Shown here: positions 34,800-47,036 of the stretch, one piece after another
Numbering within the stretch: position 1 is the first letter of the stretch
How the letters are laid out: every line of letters starts with the position of its first letter
Source: Plantago major
Taxonomy: Eukaryota > Streptophyta > Magnoliopsida > Lamiales > Plantaginaceae
DNA length: 64,000 nucleotides
Assembly (NCBI GenBank): GCA_026545765.1
Contig: CM048839.1
Coordinates: 49,274,677-49,338,676, forward strand
Direction of reading: 5' to 3'
The notes under the pieces: model-generated
The model's database searches: none
What the model was told of the DNA's origin: nothing
Seen by the model: only the letters and a program-made list of their open reading frames with translations
Translations under genes and position numbers: made by a program

Positions 34800-35045
34800 T
34801 CCTTTTGAATTTACCCGAACCCGAATTAATCCGATCTAAAATAATATGAAGTAGTGTAACCCGAACAACAATTGAACCCAAATTGACCCGATCCGAAATT
34901 GATCCAATCCAAAATAACATGAATTTTTATTATCCGAATAACATCCGAATCCGAACAACATCCAAATCCGATCCGATCCGAACTCGATCCGAAATAAATT
35001 ACACATCGAACAATCCGATCTGAATTGATCCGATCCGAACCATCC
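34800..35045. repeat. Degenerate (ATCCGA)n / (ACCCGA)n tandem array
   Basis: Some two dozen variants of ATCCGA, ACCCGA and ATCCAA follow one another in about 245 bases. Such arrays are seen at many places in plant genomes. The array ends before a Stowaway MITE. Confidence 0.7.
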
Positions 35046-35077
35046 GTTTGCCAGGACTACATTAAGATAAACTATTA

Positions 35078-35328
35078 CTCCCTCAGTTTCACTAAATGTG
35101 CAACAATTGTGTTGAACACGATTTTTAAGAAAAATATGTGGTCTCCCAAAAGTATGTGGTTAAGAATGAGTTTGAGATATTAATTGAGTGGAAAATTATA
35201 CATGGGTCCAAAAATGTGTGGTTAAAAATGAATCGTATTATGGAAGTGATTCCATAAAAGGAAATGTAACACTTTTAGTGAAATGCCTAAAACAGAAAAT
35301 TGTTACACTTTTAGTGAAACGTAGGGAG
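35078..35328. mobile_element. Stowaway-type MITE, complete
   Basis: 251 bases with inverted ends: left CTCCCTCAGTTTCACTAAA, and right reverse-complemented CTCCCTACGTTTCACTAAA. TA flanks both ends (35076-35077 and 35329-35330). No coding capacity. Confidence 0.85.
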
Positions 35329-36181
35329 TATTACTAAACTGACTTCATGTTACTGTAAGTGTTATTTTAGGGGTCGGTGTAGTTTATTACTTTGTCTGTT
35401 CGGATATATATATATATTCGGTGGAACCCGCCCCTCATATATAGCCTCATCTCAAATTACCGCCTGCCGTTTGAATAATTATAAATGAATCTTGAAAATG
35501 AACTGATTTCGAAAATAATGACATATAGTCCCAAAAGTCAACGCCGGAGGCCATGTCACGCCGGAGACACACGCCATTGCTGATGTGTACTGCCATGTCA
35601 TCATTTCTTTTCCTGTTTAATTAATTCATACTGGGTTTATACGTAATTAGTTTTATATACATATTTACCCATTGACTAGTATTCTTAATTTACTAAATGA
35701 CCTCTATGTTTTATCATTCACCAAATTGACCCAAAAAATTAAAAACCAACCCAAGCATATTTACTAAATTGATCTCTATGTTTTATAATTCACCAAATTG
35801 ACCCAAAAAAAATAAAAAACCAATCCAAGAATAAATTTTTCTTTGCAAAATTTATCCATATAAAATTGCAACACAATCCTTTATGACATAAAAACTCCTA
35901 ATCCAAAAAATGGAGGTGGTATCGATCGACTTACACAGTCTCCGCAAACAAAGGCATGTCTCCAAAATATGAAATTGGTCACCTTCTTCCCAAAAAATTC
36001 CACCTTTAAATTAAAAATCGATTTTGTCACAGCACCATGTATAATTAACACCAATCTCTCATCTCATGCCCATTGGCCCAAAAAACTGGGCTTCTTGTTC
36101 TCCTTCTAGAAATCCCATTTTCCCCAATTTCTCAACACCTCCAATTCGCCAATTTCCTTCTGCAATTTCCACCATGGAGCC
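35329..36181. other. No gene seen; TA microsatellite
   Basis: A run of TA dinucleotides lies at about 35405-35418. The word GTCAACGCCGGA occurs at 35538 and again at 36756. Two diverged copies of an AT-rich sentence (CACCAAATTGACCCAAAAAA; about 35720 and 35790) form a short direct repeat. No coding frame. Confidence 0.4.
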
Positions 36182-36388
36182 GTCGTAAAAGTATGCGACG
36201 GCGTAGTTGACGAGATAATGAGGCTGCACCGCTCCCTTCCGGCGAGACCTGAAATCGAGGAAGTCGAAGCGGCCAAAATCCTAATCCGCAACGTGGACAG
36301 AGAAGATTAGCTCCGAATCGACGCAATTGGCAAGCAGAGGAAGGGAAAAGAGGTGCCTGATGAGCTTTTCCGCCTTGCTCTCAAATGG
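36182..36388 (+). pseudogene. PIRL (plant intracellular Ras-group LRR) gene fragment
   Basis: One plus-strand frame reads 'VVDEIMRLHRSLPARPEIEE', then 'VEAAKILIRNVDRED', a TAG (36308-36310), then 'LRIDAIGKQRKGKEVPDELF'. This matches, as I recall the family, the conserved region before the leucine-rich repeats in PIRL proteins. No leucine-rich repeats follow; after 'DELF' the sequence turns into the hairpin array at 36401. It is therefore a captured or degraded 5' fragment of a host gene. Confidence 0.6.
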
Positions 36389-36400
36389 AATGTTGGAGCT

Positions 36401-36535
36401 CCGGTCGGAGCTCTTTACAGCTCCACCGGAGCTGTTGAAGAGCTCCGGTTGGTCTATAAAGCTCCAACAGGAGCTGTTTTAGGAGCTCCGATTGGGGTTC
36501 CCAATCAGAGCTCTATTGGGTCTCCACCAATAGAG
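36401..36535. other. Array of hairpins with AGCTCC core
   Basis: GGAGCT/AGCTCC (36407-36412, 36419-36424, extended by CCGGT/ACCGG), CCGGAGCT/AGCTCCGG (36426-36433, 36441-36448), GATTGGG/CCCAATC (36490-36496, 36500-36506) and CTCTATTGG/CCAATAGAG (36511-36519, 36527-36535). All are perfect stems and the outer stems differ. The family is the same as at 51896-52087. Confidence 0.78.
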
Positions 36536-36783
36536 TTTTTTTTTTTTTAATTTGTCGGAGATGATGGTGATGGTGGTTGGCCGGTGAAGTTGGTGGTGGT
36601 GGTTAGCCGAAGAACATGGTGGTGGATGTTATTACAGGGTTGAAGAAAAAGAGGAGATGGAAGAAAGAAATTATTTTGAGACACATAAGCAAAATAATAC
36701 CACATAATGCCACATATTAAGACACCTAAGCAAATTGTGCCACATAATCGCCGGAGTCAACGCCGGAATTGCATTTTGGGTTT
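36536..36783. other. No gene seen; T-run and GGT-rich DNA before LTR-D
   Basis: A T-run (36536-36549) is followed by GATGGTGATGGTGGT-like sequence and an AT-rich stretch with repeated CCACATAAT words. The flank of LTR-D (GGTTT) does not match the flank of LTR-E (TGTGG). Confidence 0.5.
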
Positions 36784-38385
36784 TGTTGGTCCAGATAACG
36801 GCAAAGTAAAAGACTAGAGGGGGGTGAATAGTCTTTTAAAATTTTTATTGATAAACAAAGTTTCTCAGATATCTGTGAAGATATCTGATACTTAATTTCA
36901 GAGAGCGGAAGACTTTTCTGTGATAAGTGCACGTGCTCAACAAGATAAGTGTAAGTACTTTGCAAGATAAGTAAAGCAAGTAATAAACTGCAGAAAGTAA
37001 ATAACACAAGTCTTTTTATAGTGGTATCTGAAGGTGGCATAATCCTTCAACTAATCCACTTCGACCTTTCTCAGACCTAGAATCCACTAAGACAGATAAA
37101 TGATGTAACCTTACAAATATCTTCCTGAGTTATTCCCCGGCTTCCACAGCCAAGTACTTCCTGTACTCAGAAACCTTTTGAGCTATTCCTTAGTTTCTCA
37201 AACTAAGTACTTCCTGTACTCAATAACCTTGAAGTTATTCCTTAGTTTCCCAAACTAAGTACTTCCTGTACTCCATGCCGGTTAAGGTGTTGGTTAAGGT
37301 AGTTTGTCAGGTGAGCTTCTTTAATAACTTATTCAGTTATTCAGATAGCTCTATGAATCAAGTATACTTAATACACTTTGCAATGTATGGTATCTTGTTC
37401 TTTACTGACCCAAGTCTATGATAAGTGTTCAAGAGAATGAAACTCAGATATGAAATCTTAGTTCAACTCTTTCACAAATAACAATGCTTGTTAAGGATCA
37501 GGACACTTATAACTTTTGTGCTACTTAGAACTTTGGTCGCAACAGAAAGCTTGAAGGTAAGTAGTTTGCTTGAGAGAACTTGTGTGAGTATTCAATATAA
37601 GTTCAGTGATCTAAGATGTTCAGTGTGTGTTCTTAAGCAGTCTAAGTGTTGATATTTATAGATGAATTTGAGTGTCGTTTGAATAGTATCCGTTAGGCTT
37701 AAATCAAATTCAAACTATTGATATCTGAGTATAGTACTGTAGCAGGTTTGTCTTCTTTTTCAGAAGCTACCATTTTTGTTCAGACATTTCTGTCCGCGCA
37801 TTTAATGCACTGTACTATGCTTTGTCCTATAGTGCCAACGGAACTATGCATTGTATCAGAGATCTTATTCTATCAGAGTTCTCTGAAGCTTTGCATGTTC
37901 TTTTCCAGAGATTATCACAACTTCAGATACCACTTGTTGAAACAACTTTGTTATAATATATTTCTTTTCAGAAACATAGTTTATGTCCAAGGTATCTGAG
38001 TGTAGATATCTGTGGGCACTTTCCTCGTTTCAGAAACCTTTTAGTTCTCAGATATCTTTTGTAACACTGTTTATTTAAAGACGCTTGTGTCTTCAAGATA
38101 TCTGGTCATAGATATCTGAAAAACCTTTGTCTTCAGCAATCTTGTGCAATCTTCAAGTCTTCAAAATTGTTGAACTTTTCCTGCTGGATGTCTTCTTCTT
38201 GGTCTTCTTCATAAAATAAAAATTACATTTCGAGACCTAATATCCTATACAAGATTTGCTAGATTACCATACTTAGTGAGTTTCCTCTTTTACAGTGTTC
38301 AAGTGAACCAAGTGTACTAACCACCTTTTTGAGCTAAGATAAGTCATTAGGTTGCTGATCAAAATCTAAACAGATATTCCTAACA
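36784..38385 (-). mobile_element. LTR-D, 3' LTR of element 3
   Basis: 1602 bases, TGTTGGTCCAG to CCTAACA on the plus strand. Stem-loop TCAGATATC/GATATCTGA (36865-36873, 36880-36888), perfect. Compared with LTR-E it lacks a segment of about 45 bases near 37125. Three hairpin units lie at about 37135-37275. Confidence 0.92.
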
Positions 38386-38400
38386 AATTTCCCCCATTTT
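38386..38400 (-). other. Polypurine tract, element 3
   Basis: The minus strand reads AAAATGGGGGAAATT directly against the 3' LTR start TGTTAGG. The 350 bases between it and the third gene (38401-38752) are a 3' untranslated part without a frame. Confidence 0.8.
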
Positions 38401-38752
38401 GATCAGTCAACGATGATTATCTGACCTATTACAAATCTGGATGAGGAAACAATCCACTACTTAATCATTTCTTATGATTTTTCAAATCAAATAATTAAGT
38501 GTAGAAAGTAAACATCAACCAAATCACAACGTGTGATCTTTGCTGACAAGTTATCTTTTATAGAAAAAGATATCTGAGAGTAAGTTCATCAGATATGTTC
38601 TGAAAGAAAGTTTGAGATAACTTTAGTACATAATACAATTCATTCGATCGAAGATACAAAAAAATACCTAGTAAATTAGGACAACAGGAGTAGCCAAGCT
38701 CCAAGTAGACATCCTAATAAACTAGTCTTCAAGTCTTCAACACTTCAAGTCT

Positions 38753-41433
38753 TCAAAAGCAGTTCCATAGATCAATCTGCAAATTTCCTATCACCAAACC
38801 TTTTGATATCATCAGAGTAGTCATAGAAGTGTTACGATCATCTACGTGTCTGGCAAATCCACAGACTTCCTTGTAGGTTTTGGTAGGATTTTTCTTGGCA
38901 AAATGCTTGACCCACAGATACTTTCCCCACTTCCAGGCATGCTCGATTCTGATATCTGATAGCTTGAAGTATTCATAAATGATCTTCAGATATCTGATGT
39001 CACCCTTGTATTGATCTTCAGTGAAGTAGAAGGACTCATAGGGTTCCACAGCAAGTCTTGCTCTTTTGCCTGTTCCAATGATGTTGGGAATCTTGTGCAC
39101 ATCATCTGGCTTTCCATAAGGACATACATCAGAGAGGTCCTTCTTCATGGCTTCTATTCTCTTGATTACTTCAAAGTCCAACCAGGCTTTGATGTGGTTG
39201 GTGTTAATCAAGATTGGCTTGTCTTTTCTCCATGCCATGAGCTGTTTATGGATTGGTTTTGGAAATTTTGAGTTTACCAGTAGATGCTTAAGTTCCAAAA
39301 TCCAGTAGCCATTCTTCTAATTAATGCACCTGTAGACAGAGGAGTCACTGTTGGTCTTCACATACTCAATCTTGGCTTCTTCAGGCCTGAGTGGTAGTTG
39401 AAGTTGTCTTTGTTCAACTCTCAGTCTGTTCCTCCTTTGTCTTGAATTTTCCCTTGGGGTAATGCTTGAAGAACCACCCTGGATAGACTTGGTATTTCCA
39501 GAGGGTGTTTTAGCTGCCAAAGGCTTTGCAGCTATGGGCTCAATTAGGCTATCAATTTTCCTTTTTCTATGAAGAGGAGCTTCATCTTCATCATCATCAA
39601 TATCAATTCTTGTAGACTTTTGCAGCCTTCTTCATTGCCCAGGGATTTGATTTGGCCTTCTTCTTCTTCTTCAGAAGATTCATCAATCCCTCTTACTTGT
39701 CTTCTCCTTGGAGCCATGGTACTCCTTGGAGGTTTCTGTGCTCTGGCCCTTGTTGTCATTCCTTTTTCAGGAAGTTGAGTGGTGGCCACTATCTGTAGAG
39801 CAGTCTGACTGGAGGAGGGCTCATTTATTCTGAGAGGTGGTTGTTCAGATTTTCTTTTGTTTCCTATTCCTCTTCCTCTTCCTCTCTGAGCATCTTGATA
39901 TTCTTCCCCCTTAGTCATTGTTGACTGACTAAGAATCACAAATGATTCTGAAAGAGAGTTAAAGTTGCCTTGCAGATAGTTGTAAGCAGCAACCAACTTT
40001 TCCAGATCGACCCTAACCATGCCTAGTTGATAGCTAGCCTCTTCAAAGGCTTTTGTAGCCAAGTTTTGGTCATCATCCCTAACCATGCCTAGATCTCTCT
40101 GAGCAACGACCAGACTGGTTGTTCTCTGAGTGATGAGCTCAGTGAATGACTTCATTTCTGCAGGGACTGATGCAATTGCGGCTTTATCTTGAGAAGATAA
40201 CTCCTTTTTCAATTTAGCCATTACTTGATATCTGTTCAAGTATTCATTGGAGTTGACATTTGGCAGCTTGCTGAATATTTCCGGAACAATTAGCTTCCTT
40301 TTCAAATGAGAAACCGCTAAATGTTCATTGCGGTGCTCTACAAATGTCTTGTCTTCTTCATCATCTGAGTCATCAGCCCAGTGATCTTCATCCTCTTGGA
40401 CATTTTCATCAATGTTTTCTAGTCCAGCAACCATCTCAGAGATGGGCTTCTTTCCTTTCAGTGAGGAGGATGGTACATCTTTTGGGAATGCAGCCTTAGC
40501 ATCATGCTTGTCACTAGATACTTGCTCAGTATATAATTCCTCAGCAATTGCCTGAACAACAAGCTGGAGTTCTTTCATTTCAGCATAAGCTTCCATTTCC
40601 TTGATTGTTTGATCTTCAATCTTTTGGAGCTTTACTCTGGATTCAGCTATCTTTTCTTCCAGTTGAAGATGTAGCTGTTGTTCTTCCTCCAACAGTTGTT
40701 TGAGTTGAGCAACTCTGGCTTGTGCATCTGATATTTTCTGAGTTGTTCCCTCAGAGTGCTCAACTACTTGTTCAGTAGTATCTTTGTGTTGGGGAGTTGG
40801 ATGATTAGATTTCTGAGGAGATGGAGGAGGGGATTGTTGTGATGTCCTCTCAGTGTGCTTTTCAGCAGCTGAGGCAATGTGTCCTTGTGGAATCCCTCCC
40901 GTCCCTGGTGCAGGGGCATCATCATCATCCTTCTTATCTTCATCCTTGTGATGGTCAGAAGGAGGATCTTCATAATTGTTTTCATCAGTTTCCTTTTCTT
41001 CCTCATCTTTAGAGACCAGGTTGATCACTTCTGGAATAGTGACCGTTTGCCCATTAACTTCCTCCTGTTCAGAGGGTATATACTGTAGAGTCTGGGTCAA
41101 AATAGGCTTGAATGCCATTGGTAGTCTGGTCTGACCATCAGCTTGATTGAAATCTTGGATCAGCTTTCTGGCCACTTCCTTGACAAACTCCTTATCCATC
41201 AATGTTCCGAAAGAATATTGTTCAGTGGGGAACATTGCATGGACGTAGTTTTCCAAGTCAAGGGCTCGTGCTCTCCTTGTGTGGTGATCAGTCACCTTTA
41301 AGATCTCAGAAAGATCGAACGCCAGACTTTGCCATTTCTTAAAGCATTTGGATGCTTTGGCAAAGTGTGTTCCTTGAAGAAAGGAAGGTGTCCTTTTCTC
41401 ATCAACAGGGACCTTAGTGGCACTTGTTTGAGC
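38753..41433 (-). pseudogene. Third gene of element 3: long C-terminal exon
   Basis: It starts after an AG at 41435-41434 with 'AQTSATKVPVDEK'. It is open to 39544: the helical 'EYFVHAMFPTEQYSFGTLM'-like region, an acidic run, a S/P-rich part, a coiled coil ('VAQLKQLLEEEQQLHLQLEE', about 40690), a second acidic run, another coiled coil with 'YNYLQGNFNSLSESF', and an R/S-rich tail. After a frameshift it goes on at 39520-39317, a TAG, and then 39298-38753 with 'ELKHLLVNSKFPKPI' and 'HAWKWGKYLWVKHF'. This last block is the conserved C-terminus, present in part in element 1. No membrane segment was recognised. Confidence 0.72.
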
Positions 41434-41508
41434 CTGAAAGAAAGAGTTTTGAGTTAGATTCAAAACTTGTGTAGTTATCTGAGTACGAGTGTAGTTAGGT
41501 TTCTGAGT

Positions 41509-42234
41509 TACCTGAATGAGTACATCAGGCTCAGAGACTTGTACTATTGAGACAAGGGGTGCCTCAAATATCTTGTTGTGAGGTGGAGACTTGGAAGTCT
41601 GGTCCTCATCAACCTTTCTTTCTACTTGATCCTGAGAATTAAAATTATCACAATACTTAGGAAATTGTCATGAAAGAATTTATGCAATTAAGCTTCAATG
41701 ATTTCTGAGTTTTCCACTTACTTCCTCAACAGGAGGCTCAGAATCATTTTTCGCAGAAACTTTCTCAGTTTCTGGTGATGTTGCCTTGGGGACTTCATCA
41801 ATTTCCATGGGTGCAGAGGATGTCGCAACTCTTTCCCCTTGCACTTCTACTTCTGAATGAGCCTATAAGTAGAAAGTATTGAGTAATTAGAGAAGAATTT
41901 ACAGTAACCTAAGATGAAGAATGTTTGGCACTGAGTTTTATATACCTTCTCACTAGAAGGCTCAATGATATTTTCTTCAGAAACCTTGACGGTCTCTGGG
42001 TCCTTTTCTGGCATTTCTGCCTTATCTTCTTCTTTCTCAGTTGGAGCCTATTAGAAACATCTACTTAATTAATCAAGTGTATTAACATATAACTAAAGAG
42101 TAACATCTTAAGGAACTCTTTATCACCTATGGCACAGGCTCAGATTCCTCAAGAGTTGAGGTTGTGGTGGCCTCTTTCTCAGTCTCTGAGGCAAGCTTTC
42201 CAGCTTCCTCTTGTTCTTGTGATTCTAATTCAGC
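41509..42234 (-). pseudogene. Third gene of element 3: four cassette exons
   Basis: Exons 42234-42127 (36 codons, last codon TAG), 42047-41946 (34), 41862-41722 (47) and 41631-41509 (41, if the donor CAG|GTAACT is used). Introns are 80 (before the first), 79, 83, 90 and 75 nt. All are phase 0 with GT and AG borders. The alternative donor for the last exon at 41467 would leave a 33-nt intron, which is too short, so GTAACT is preferred. Starts and order match elements 1 and 2. Confidence 0.72.
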
Positions 42235-42314
42235 CTGTAACAAAGAAATTTTATTAACTCACAAGATTAATAAACACAAATTATCACAAGTAGAGAGTTA
42301 AACCATTCAGCTAC

Positions 42315-43963
42315 CTGAGCAGTGTCAGGCTGATTGGTCTCTGGAACTTGTGACCCTTCAATGTTTTGGTCTTGTTGTTCCATTTCAGCTTCTTTGTTTG
42401 AAGTTTCAGGTACTTCAAACCTTTCCTGAGTATGCAACTCAGTTGCCTCCCCTGGTTGATCATTCTGAGTAGATGTCTCAGTTTCATCCCTCTCATTGAG
42501 TTGGGGAACCTGCTCTTTTGTAGGATTTTCTTCAGCAATGAAAGATGCTGGTATCTGCAGCTCAAGTACCATTTCAGCAGTATCCTTATCTGGATGTTGT
42601 GGTTGTTGTGCTTGAGACAGACTGTTGAGTGTTGAGGCAATGGCAGTATCCTCCAACACTAAGCTATCACTCATCAGAGCATCTTCAATATGCTTTAGTC
42701 TTTCTTGCTCTGATGGTGTAATTTGTCAAGTTACCTTGGACACTATTGCTTCTTCAGCAACCTTTGAGTCAGGTGCTTGTTCAGCAACCTGTGGTGTAGG
42801 TTCTTCTTCAGATACCTCTACACCAGTTACTTTTTCAGTAACCTTAGCCCGTTTTGATTTTTCTAGGACTTGAGAGATGACTAATTCATCATCTTCATCG
42901 TCAGAGCTCTCATCAGCATTAGGAACTGATTGGTCCATAATTCCTGCAGTTTCTGCAGATAGGGCTTGGCATCTGTCACTACTTTCTTTAGCAGCATTGA
43001 TGAGTTCATCAGCAAGGCTTTCGACAATAGTCTTAACATTTCTGAAAGCACTTTCTTTTGCTGAGTCTACTTGTTCAGTAGTTGATACCTCTTTTGCAGC
43101 ATTGATGAGTTCATCTTCATTGATGAGTACATCTGCAGCGACGGCAGGTATCTGGAAATCGACAACCTCAATGGGTGTGCCTTCTAATTTTCCAGCAGAC
43201 TTCTTTCGTGAAGTTCTGGGCTTCTTGGTCGCAACCTTTCCCTCAGATACCTCTTTAGTCTTTCTCTTCTTGGAACCTTTCTGAGATCCAGTAACCTTTT
43301 TCATCATGTTCGTATACTCATATTTGTAGAGTAGGTTACTGTTGGCTATGCCAGCCTTCTCTCTGAGCTCAATGCCAAGCTTTTCCAGCAAGTAGCATAT
43401 CTTTAGACCATAGCTTACTGTGGTCTTTGGCTCAGCAAGTCCCTTAGCGATTTTAGGCTCAAAGCCTTGAATCTTCTTCACAAACTTCATAAATGCGTAC
43501 TTTCCCCAATTGAATGGGTTTTCCAGCCTTTTGTCTTGTTGTTGCAACAAGAACATCATCATCCAGAGTTCTTGGCTTATCTGGTCAGCACCTCCTTGTA
43601 GACCATCAAAGCATCTGTGAAGGATGCATGCCAACACATCCCAGTGAGCCAGGAGATGTCAGGTTCTGATGTCAGCAAGCTTGAAATCAGTGGGTGTATC
43701 TGATTTTTCAAGATCACACACATCACTGTACAGTTGTTTTACACCTTCAAGGAGATCGTCATCCTAGGTGTCTATTTCAAAATCCTTTCCAAGATTTTGA
43801 AGGTCAAACAACTTGCAGAAAGTTATTAAGTCCAGAAGGATTTCCTTTCCTTGGACTGAAGCTTTTATAGACACTATTGCAGTGCCCTCAGAAACACAGG
43901 ATATAATCCTGGAGTTGTTATAGAATTCTAATACATCTAGTGAAGAAATTCTACGGGAAGAGC
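42315..43963 (-). pseudogene. Third gene of element 3: first exon, N-terminus deleted
   Basis: One frame from the fusion point to the donor CAG|GTAGCTG (42315), with stops at 43764, near 43660 and at 42728. The transposon-protein-like core and the basic 'KKRKTKEVSEG...KKPRTSRKK' stretch are kept. The ATG, the internal TATA box and the pol-gene spacer are missing, replaced by RNase H sequence at 43964. Confidence 0.75.
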
Positions 43964-45300
43964 TTACCAGCAACAATATATTCAGCCTCTGTGGTAGATG
44001 TGGCAATTGAATTTTGTTTCTTGCTGAACCAAGATATCAATCTAGCACCAAGAAATTGACAAGTTCCGGAGGTGCTTTTTCTATCAAGCAATGATCTAGC
44101 ATAGTCGGCATCTGAATAGCCAACCAAACTCAATCCACTATCTTTTGGATACCACAATCCAACTTCTACAGTACCTTTTACATACCTCAATATGTTCATA
44201 GCAATGTTGTAGTGTGATTGCATTGTATTTGTCTGAAATTTAGCACACACTCCAACTGCATATTGAATATCAGGTCTACTTGCAGTGAGGTACAGTAGAG
44301 ATCCAATTAATTTCCTATACTTGTGTTCTTCAACACTCTTGTCAGATTCAGTATAGGTCATTTTGGTTCCAATGCTCATTGGTATCTTAGCATTCTTTTC
44401 AGAAGGCTTTGGATTAAACTTGTTGAGCATGTCCTTTGCATACTTTGTTTGACTAATGAATATTCCATCATTGAGTTGCTTGACTTGCAGCCCTAGGAAG
44501 TAATTCAATTCTCCCATCATGCTCATCTCAAATTTACATTTCATAAGTTCAACAAAGTCTTCACAAAGTTGCTTGTCTTTAGATCCAAATATAATGTCAT
44601 CAACATATACTTGAACTAAAAGTAGTTTCCCATCATGGTTCAATGTGAAGAGTGTTTTATCAACTTCTCCTTTCTTGAAACCGCTTTTTGGTAGGTATCT
44701 GGCCAATGTAACATACCATGCTCTTGGAGCTTGTTTCAGCCCATACAGAGCTTTCTGAAGCTTATAGACCATCCAACTTTATGAGGAAACTTCAAAACCT
44801 GGTGGTTGCTCAACATAGACTTCCTCAACAAGTTCACCATTTAGAAATGGACTCTTGACATCCATTTGATAAACTGTAAATTCATTATGAGCTGCAAAGG
44901 CTAGAAAGAGTCTTATTGCATCCAATCTTGCAACTGGTGCATAAGATTCATCAAAATCTAGTCCTTCAGTCTGGGTGAATCCCTTGGCAACCAACCTAGC
45001 TTTGTTTCTGGTATTTCACCAGACTCATTCATTTTGTTTCTGAAAACCCAGTTGGTTCCGATTACATATATTCCGTCAACGAATGGAACCAGTTTCCAGA
45101 CTTTGTTTCTCTCAAATTGATCCAACTCTTCTTGCATTGCAGAGATCCAATCTTGATCCTTTAATGCTTCTTCTATAGTCTTTGGTTCAATGTTTGAGAT
45201 GAAACATCCATAGAGACAATTTGCATTTTCAGCGATTGCTCTTCTAGTTCTAACTCCTTGGTCTATGGGACGATCACATCCTTCTTGGATGATTTCTTAT
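43964..45300 (-). pseudogene. Element 3 reverse transcriptase, RNase H cut short
   Basis: '[18 protein letters not shown]', '[12 protein letters not shown]' (A to P change), TAA at 44781-44779 after 'PPGFEVSS', then 'ALYGLKQAPRAWYV', 'YVDDIIFGSKD' (near 44605), 'DADYARSLLDRKSTSG' and 'TTEAEYIVAG'. RNase H ends there because of the fusion to the third gene; 'DIFTKPLQ' and the stretch before it are absent. Frameshifts at about 45015 and 45445 separate it from integrase. Confidence 0.87.
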
Positions 45301-45305
45301 CCATT

Positions 45306-47018
45306 TCATAATGGGTTTTGAACTAGTAGGATCAATATCATTTTGATTTGAATGAGAATCAATATGATCTTGATGAGATACTTGTGCAGTATCTGAGATA
45401 TCTGACACATGGGAAATGCCATGGATATCTGACACTTTTTCAGTGTTAGAATATCTGGAACTTGCATTTCAGCAATCTCATTTTCAGATACCTCTTCATG
45501 ATGAAGGTTCTCAGTAACCTGTTCCATTTCTGAAATTCTCATATGAAATTTTTCATCATGTCTTAGAGTCATCTGGTTGTTACTAAGCATAGGTTGCTTT
45601 TCATCGTCAGACTCATCCTCTATTTGAATGATAGAATTGTTTCCTTCTGAGAATTCTTTTTCAGAATCTTTAATCATTAGTTCTTTGAACCTATCTGAGA
45701 GATCATCATTCAAGAGTACTTTCTTGTTTCCTTCATAGAATACTACATGAACAGATTCCTCAATCTTTTGCGTTCTTTTGTTGTAGATTCTATAGGCTTT
45801 GCTATTCAGAGAATAACCAAGAAATACTCCTTCATCTGACAATGGTTGAAATGTTCTCAAGTATTCTTTTCCATTGTTAAGAACGAAACATCTGCAACCA
45901 AACACCCTTAGATGTTTGATACTAGGGGGTCTACCAATCAAAAGCTCGTAAGGAGTTTTGTCATGGTGTTTGTTAATCAGACATCTATTTTGAGTGTAGC
46001 ATGCTGTGTTTACAGCTTCAACCCAATAGATTTCACTTATTTCAGTGTCAGCAAGCATTGTTCTTGATGCTTCTTTCAGGGTCCTATTCTTTCTTTCAGC
46101 AACACCATTTTGTTGTGGTGTCCTTACAGAAGATAGTTGATGATGTATACCTTTCCAGGTACAAAACTCTTTTATGTACTGGTTCACAAACTCAGTACCA
46201 TGGTCTGTTATGATTACAGATACCTTGTCATTTTTCATGACTCCGAGCTTATTCAGCAAGTTGGGTATCTCAACCCTTGCATCAGATTTGTGTTTGAGAA
46301 AGACAACCCAAGTGAATCTTGAGTAATCATCAACAACAACCAGACCATACTTCTTTTCTACATAACTAGTTACAGAGGATTCAAAAACATCCATATGTAA
46401 CATTTGCAGTGGCCTTTCACTGGAATGACTAGTTTTAGACTTGAAAGATATTTTGGATTGTTTTTCCATTTGGCAACCTGAGCATACACCTTCTTTTCTA
46501 TATGCCATTTTGGGTAAACCAACCACCAACTCTTTCTTGGCTAGCTTATTCAGAGTTTTGAAATTCAAGTGACTCATTCTTTTATGCCATAGCCAATTTT
46601 CTTCAGTGTGGCCAGATTGACTCACCATGAGGCATTCTTCGGTTGTGACGGATGCCCAATCAGCAACATAAAGATTTCCTTTACGCCTTGCAACCAAGAC
46701 TGTCTGCTTTGACTCATTGTCAATCACTTTACATAGTTTTGACTTGATCTTGACAGTGTACCCTTTGTCTACTAGTTGACTCATGGTTAGGAGATTATAT
46801 TTCAATCCCTTTACATGAAGTACTTCAGAGATTGTAAGGGCTCCAAACTTCAAATTGCTAAAACCTATGGTTGGATTTTCATCTCCTCCAGCAAACTTGA
46901 TAATTGGTACATCATTGCACTTTTTGTAGTCAATCAGATTTGCTTTGTCTCCTGTCATGTGCTTCCCACATCCACTATCAAAATGCCACTTTGAATTAGT
47001 CTTTAGTGTGTTCTGCAC
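45306..47018 (-). pseudogene. Element 3 protease and integrase, long open frame
   Basis: 570 codons open, the longest pol frame here. Protease 'FDSGCGKHMTGDKANL' at the start, pre-integrase 'LWHKRMSHLNFKTLNKL' and 'CSGCQMEK', and the full core 'LHMDVFESS', 'VVVDDYSRFTWVVFLK', 'IITDHGTEFVNQ' and '[10 protein letters not shown]', which gives the three acidic residues. The downstream region has 'INKHHDKTPYEL', '[14 protein letters not shown]' and an acidic, D/E-rich linker. It lies in the same frame as gag upstream, separated by TAA at 47039-47037. The end runs into a frameshift near 45445. Confidence 0.88.
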
Positions 47019-47036
47019 AAAACAGGAAACAAAAGA

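Noticed and set aside
36784..36788. Target duplication for element 3
   Set aside because: The five bases left of LTR-D (GGTTT) and right of LTR-E (TGTGG) do not match, also not when shifted by one or two.
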